Shown: positions 31,128 through 33,520 of the stretch, in pieces
Layout: every line of letters begins with the position of its first letter
How positions within the stretch are numbered: position 1 is the first letter of the stretch
Assembly (NCBI GenBank): GCA_038065255.1
Contig: JBBTRI010000019.1
Coordinates: 4,968 to 38,487 of the forward strand
Length of the DNA: 33,520 nt
DNA from: Patescibacteria group bacterium
GTDB lineage: Bacteria > Patescibacteriota > Patescibacteriia > JACQRZ01
Reading direction: 5' to 3'
Program-made: the position numbers and the translations under genes
Notes under the pieces: generated by a model
The model's database searches: none
What the model was told of the DNA's origin: nothing
Seen by the model: the letters and a program-made list of their open reading frames with translations, nothing else

Positions 31128-32717
31128 TCATTTTGTCCAGACTTCTTGCGCGAAAGCGATCTCAAGTATCCGGTCGACGCGGAACACGCGCGTATCGCGG
31201 CGGGAATGGCAGTACGCCTCCATACCGAGAAATGACGTGTCTTCGTACTCCATTTCGCCGACCATGCGCGGTGTCACGGTGCGTCGCGATTTCACGTCCT
31301 GTTTTTTAAGATAGGTGATCGAAAGCGGTCGGCGCATCGCGATAGCGCCCTCTATCATCTTGATCTTCTTATCGAGCGAGAGCGCTTCCTCCGATTTTTT
31401 GTACTGGTAGTGCGTGACGAAATCCATGACTCGCCAGTCGAGAATGATGTGCTTCTTTTCAATAGGCTTTTTAAGAACGATGCCCGCAAGCGTGCGGCAG
31501 CGAGAAAGCGCAACATAGGTCTGCCCGTGAGCGAACGCTCCCCTGTCCATGTCGATGATCACTCGATCGAATGTTTTCCCCTGGCTTTTGTGGATTGTGA
31601 CCGCCCATGCGAGACGGAGCGGATATTGCGTAAACGAACCGATCGTGCGCGTATCAAGGCTCTGCGTATTCGAATTGTATTCATACGAAAACAAATCCCA
31701 AGTATACGGAAGAATATCTTCAACTGATCCATCGGGCAGTTTCACGCGAATTGCATCGGCATCGCCTTTGAATGATGGTTCAAGCGCAGTGACACGCGCA
31801 ATTGTTCCATTGACCCATCGGCCGGCGCTGTCGTTATTCACGAGCATAACCTGTGCACCGACTTTCAGCGATAAATCTCGTTCGGTTGGCGCCTGTTGCT
31901 GTTCAAATGATCCGCTCGTATGCGCGTGATATGTTTGAGTTTTGCCTGAAAGTTCACGGAGGCGCACGGCATTGATCTTCGTCGCCGCGTCGTTTGTCGG
32001 CGTCAGCGCGATCCATAGCTGATTGCGCGGCGGTTCAAACGACGGGTTCACGCGAGACGCCAAGAAGGAAAGATCCTCATCGCAAACCGTGCGATTCCTG
32101 ATACTGTTGAGAAGTCCGATAAACGCATCATCGCTTTGCCGATAGATTTTCTCCAGCTCGACATACTCCATGGGAAAATTTTCGCATGCATGCGCCGAAA
32201 AAAAATAAGGGCTTTTGTAGCGTTCTCGAAAGATTGCTCGTTCGTTCGAGCCGACAACCGGCGGGAGCTGATAGAGATCGCCGATAAAAACCATCTGCGC
32301 TCCGCCGAACGGCGCAGACGACTTGGCGCGAACAATGCGCAAAAACACATCAACGCAATCCAAGAGATCTGCACGCACCATCGATACCTCATCGATGACG
32401 AAGCATTCGACCGTCTGATAAAGTGTTTTGTTTTCTCCTCCTTCTTTTGCTATTCGTTTTGCTTTTTTCTTCGCCTTTTCGACGGTGATATCGGGCTTGA
32501 ACCCAAAAAACGAGTGGATCGTAACACCGCGCACATTCAACGCAGCAACCCCTGTCGGCGCAAGGACTGCAATCTTTTTTTTCGTGATGCCTCGAAAATA
32601 TTCAAGCAAGGTTGATTTCCCAGTGCCGGCGCGGCCGGTTATAAATACGCTCTGCCCGCTCTCGATGGCTGATAGCGCTTGTTTGAATCCTGTATTTATT
32701 TCAATTCGTATCTTCAT
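31128..32717 (-). CDS. Pif1-like helicase with C-terminal WYL-like domain
   Basis: This 529-residue superfamily 1B helicase has Walker A GRAGTGKST (28-36), then VLAPTGVAALNVRGVTIHSFFGF, Walker B VIDEVSM (107-113), FIGDLYQLPPVV and, near residue 375-420, AWAVTIHKSQGKTFDRVIIDMDRGAF and TYVALSRCRTLAG (motifs V and VI). It would unwind DNA 5' to 3' at the expense of ATP. The last 72 residues (about 458-529) read as a WYL-like domain: LSITYLKKQD, RTVTPRMVGE and LGMEAYCHSRRDTRVFRVDRI. WYL domains bind ligands or nucleic acid and occur in regulators of defence and DNA repair. This fusion suggests a ligand- or DNA-gated helicase. Confidence 0.88.
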   Translation of the reverse strand: MKIRIEINTGFKQALSAIESGQSVFITGRAGTGKSTLLEYFRGITKKKIAVLAPTGVAALNVRGVTIHSFFGFKPDITVEKAKKKAKRIAKEGGENKTLYQTVECFVIDEVSMVRADLLDCVDVFLRIVRAKSSAPFGGAQMVFIGDLYQLPPVVGSNERAIFRERYKSPYFFSAHACENFPMEYVELEKIYRQSDDAFIGLLNSIRNRTVCDEDLSFLASRVNPSFEPPRNQLWIALTPTNDAATKINAVRLRELSGKTQTYHAHTSGSFEQQQAPTERDLSLKVGAQVMLVNNDSAGRWVNGTIARVTALEPSFKGDADAIRVKLPDGSVEDILPYTWDLFSYEYNSNTQSLDTRTIGSFTQYPLRLAWAVTIHKSQGKTFDRVIIDMDRGAFAHGQTYVALSRCRTLAGIVLKKPIEKKHIILDWRVMDFVTHYQYKKSEEALSLDKKIKMIEGAIAMRRPLSITYLKKQDVKSRRTVTPRMVGEMEYEDTSFLGMEAYCHSRRDTRVFRVDRILEIAFAQEVWTK

Positions 32718-32726
32718 AGGGAGCTA

Positions 32727-33167
32727 TCATTTCCGCAGGATGCCATACCAATTCTGTATATCAACAGCATGGAGACCGCTTACTTTCCCCTGGTGTTTCA
32801 TATTTGCCGTAAGAAGAGGGATGTTATATTCCAAAGCAAGAGCGGCATAAAGAGCGTCGTAGACTGATAACGAATATACGGATGCGATAAGAGATGCGGA
32901 TGCGACTCTTTCTTTTGTTGCCCATACAAACGTAAGAGGAAATGAAAATAAAAGATCAAGGGCGTCTTGGAGATTCGTACTCTTCAACCCCTTTCCTCTA
33001 ACCAACGCATTAGTTACTTCATACCACAAGAGGTCGGGCACAATAATTGGATACTCTCTCATGACGGCGCCACGCAACAACTCGCGTGATTGCTCGACTG
33101 CTGTCTCACCAAATGCGTTGAGTAACTGCACCACAACCGATGCGTCGGCAACATATCCCCGATGCAT
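32727..33167 (-). CDS. PIN-domain ribonuclease toxin (VapC-like)
   Basis: This 146-residue protein has the PIN acidic residues Asp8 (VADASVVVQLL), Glu50 (WYEVTNAL) and Asp104 (YDALYAALA). In the fourth position, LLTANMKHQGK has Asn122 where most VapC proteins have Asp (LLTAD). VapC toxins cleave tRNA or rRNA, and three acidic residues can suffice in some PIN enzymes, so activity is uncertain. It lies 2 bp behind a ribbon-helix-helix antitoxin, the standard toxin-second order. Confidence 0.85.
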   Translation of the reverse strand: MHRGYVADASVVVQLLNAFGETAVEQSRELLRGAVMREYPIIVPDLLWYEVTNALVRGKGLKSTNLQDALDLLFSFPLTFVWATKERVASASLIASVYSLSVYDALYAALALEYNIPLLTANMKHQGKVSGLHAVDIQNWYGILRK

Positions 33168-33169
33168 AG

Positions 33170-33445
33170 CTAACGTGCCTGTCTGTCGTTAATAATAAAC
33201 GTGGATAATTTTATCCTTTTCCCCTTTTTTGCCATGCGCCCCAATGCATCTCGCAGTTTTTTCCATTCGACAGTTCTTTTCCCGGCCTGGTGCTCATTTG
33301 CTTGTTCGCGCTCATAAAGGCGGAATGATTCCCGAAAAAGATCGCTAATGGTTGTGCTATTCCTGCGTGCAACCCGTTCCACGCGCCGAGCAACTGTTAC
33401 GGGTAATGAAATTGTCTTTGTCAAAATTTTTTCCCGTTTCAACAT
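33170..33445 (-). CDS. Ribbon-helix-helix antitoxin of PIN module
   Basis: This 91-residue protein has an N-terminal RHH motif (KILTKTISLPVTVARRVERVARRNSTTISDLFRESFRLYERE), which binds DNA as a dimer. The basic C-terminal part would wrap the PIN toxin. It directly precedes the toxin gene, and tandem direct repeats that look like its operator lie just upstream. Confidence 0.82.
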   Translation of the reverse strand: MLKREKILTKTISLPVTVARRVERVARRNSTTISDLFRESFRLYEREQANEHQAGKRTVEWKKLRDALGRMAKKGKRIKLSTFIINDRQAR

Positions 33446-33455
33446 AATAAGAAAA

Positions 33456-33484
33456 ATTCATAAATATTCATAATAGAAATTGTA
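33456..33484 (-). promoter_or_regulatory. Promoter and operator of the RHH-PIN module
   Basis: The plus strand has two copies of ATTCATAA, 33456-33463 and 33466-33473, with a 10-bp period, which places them on one face of the helix as for RHH dimer binding. On the minus strand TACAAT (33479-33484) is a -10 box just upstream, so bound antitoxin would block transcription start. No clear -35 is seen near the window edge. Confidence 0.5.
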
Positions 33485-33520
33485 TCATAGTTATTCGAGA
33501 TACACAACATTTTTCATTTC

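Overview
The window looks like a chromosomal segment of a Patescibacteria (CPR)-type bacterium. This is inferred from the gene content and style, not from a search. The signs are a huge secreted surface (S-layer-like) protein with a Thr/Pro linker, an ECF sigma factor paired with a DUF5667 membrane protein, a Pif1-like helicase with a C-terminal WYL-like domain, short intergenic gaps and weak Shine-Dalgarno sequences. A complete branched-chain amino acid (Liv-type) ABC importer is less expected in such a reduced lineage.

Layout. 1-199 (-): truncated HicB-like antitoxin. 253-1585 (-): two membrane-anchored TPR proteins from one promoter. 1629-6484 (-): giant surface protein with terminator. 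6639-8382 (-): DUF5667 protein and ECF sigma factor, with an ECF-type promoter and a hairpin between them. 8440-9483 (-): AI-2E/PerM permease. 9515-11514 (+): translation block smpB-ssrA-infC-rpmI-rplT, in which the tmRNA gene starts inside the smpB coding sequence. 11515-13543 (+): accessory insert with a consensus promoter inside a 16-bp inverted repeat, a small ORF, an anchored protein and a DUF4143-type ATPase. 13752-16700 (+): infB-rbfA-clpP. 16780-18372 (+): DPP III-like metallopeptidase. 18668-21357 (+): rny-ymdB-HU. 21408-22475 (-): unknown helical protein. 22545-23285 (-): a promoter-to-terminator unit without a convincing gene but with many RNA-like helices. 23454-27612 (-): livH-livM-livG-livF plus a PlsC-like acyltransferase. 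27722-28188 (+): RelE-type toxin-antitoxin pair. 28248-30751 (-): two substrate-binding proteins for the importer. 30839-30911 (-): tRNA-Lys(CUU). 31128-32717 (-): Pif1-WYL helicase. 32727-33445 (-): PIN toxin with RHH antitoxin.

How the genes fit together. The core is translation and RNA metabolism: initiation (IF2, IF3, RbfA), ribosome rescue (SmpB and tmRNA), proteolysis of tagged products (ClpP) and mRNA turnover (RNase Y). The Liv cluster would import branched-chain or other amino acids using two anchored receptors. The sigma/DUF5667 pair probably senses an envelope signal, possibly tied to the surface layer beside it. Three toxin-antitoxin fragments or modules and the DUF4143 ATPase mark accessory insertions.

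The two most notable items are (1) the 740-nt minus-strand unit at 22545-23285, which I read as a candidate undescribed structured non-coding RNA, and (2) the physical overlap of ssrA with the 3' end of smpB.
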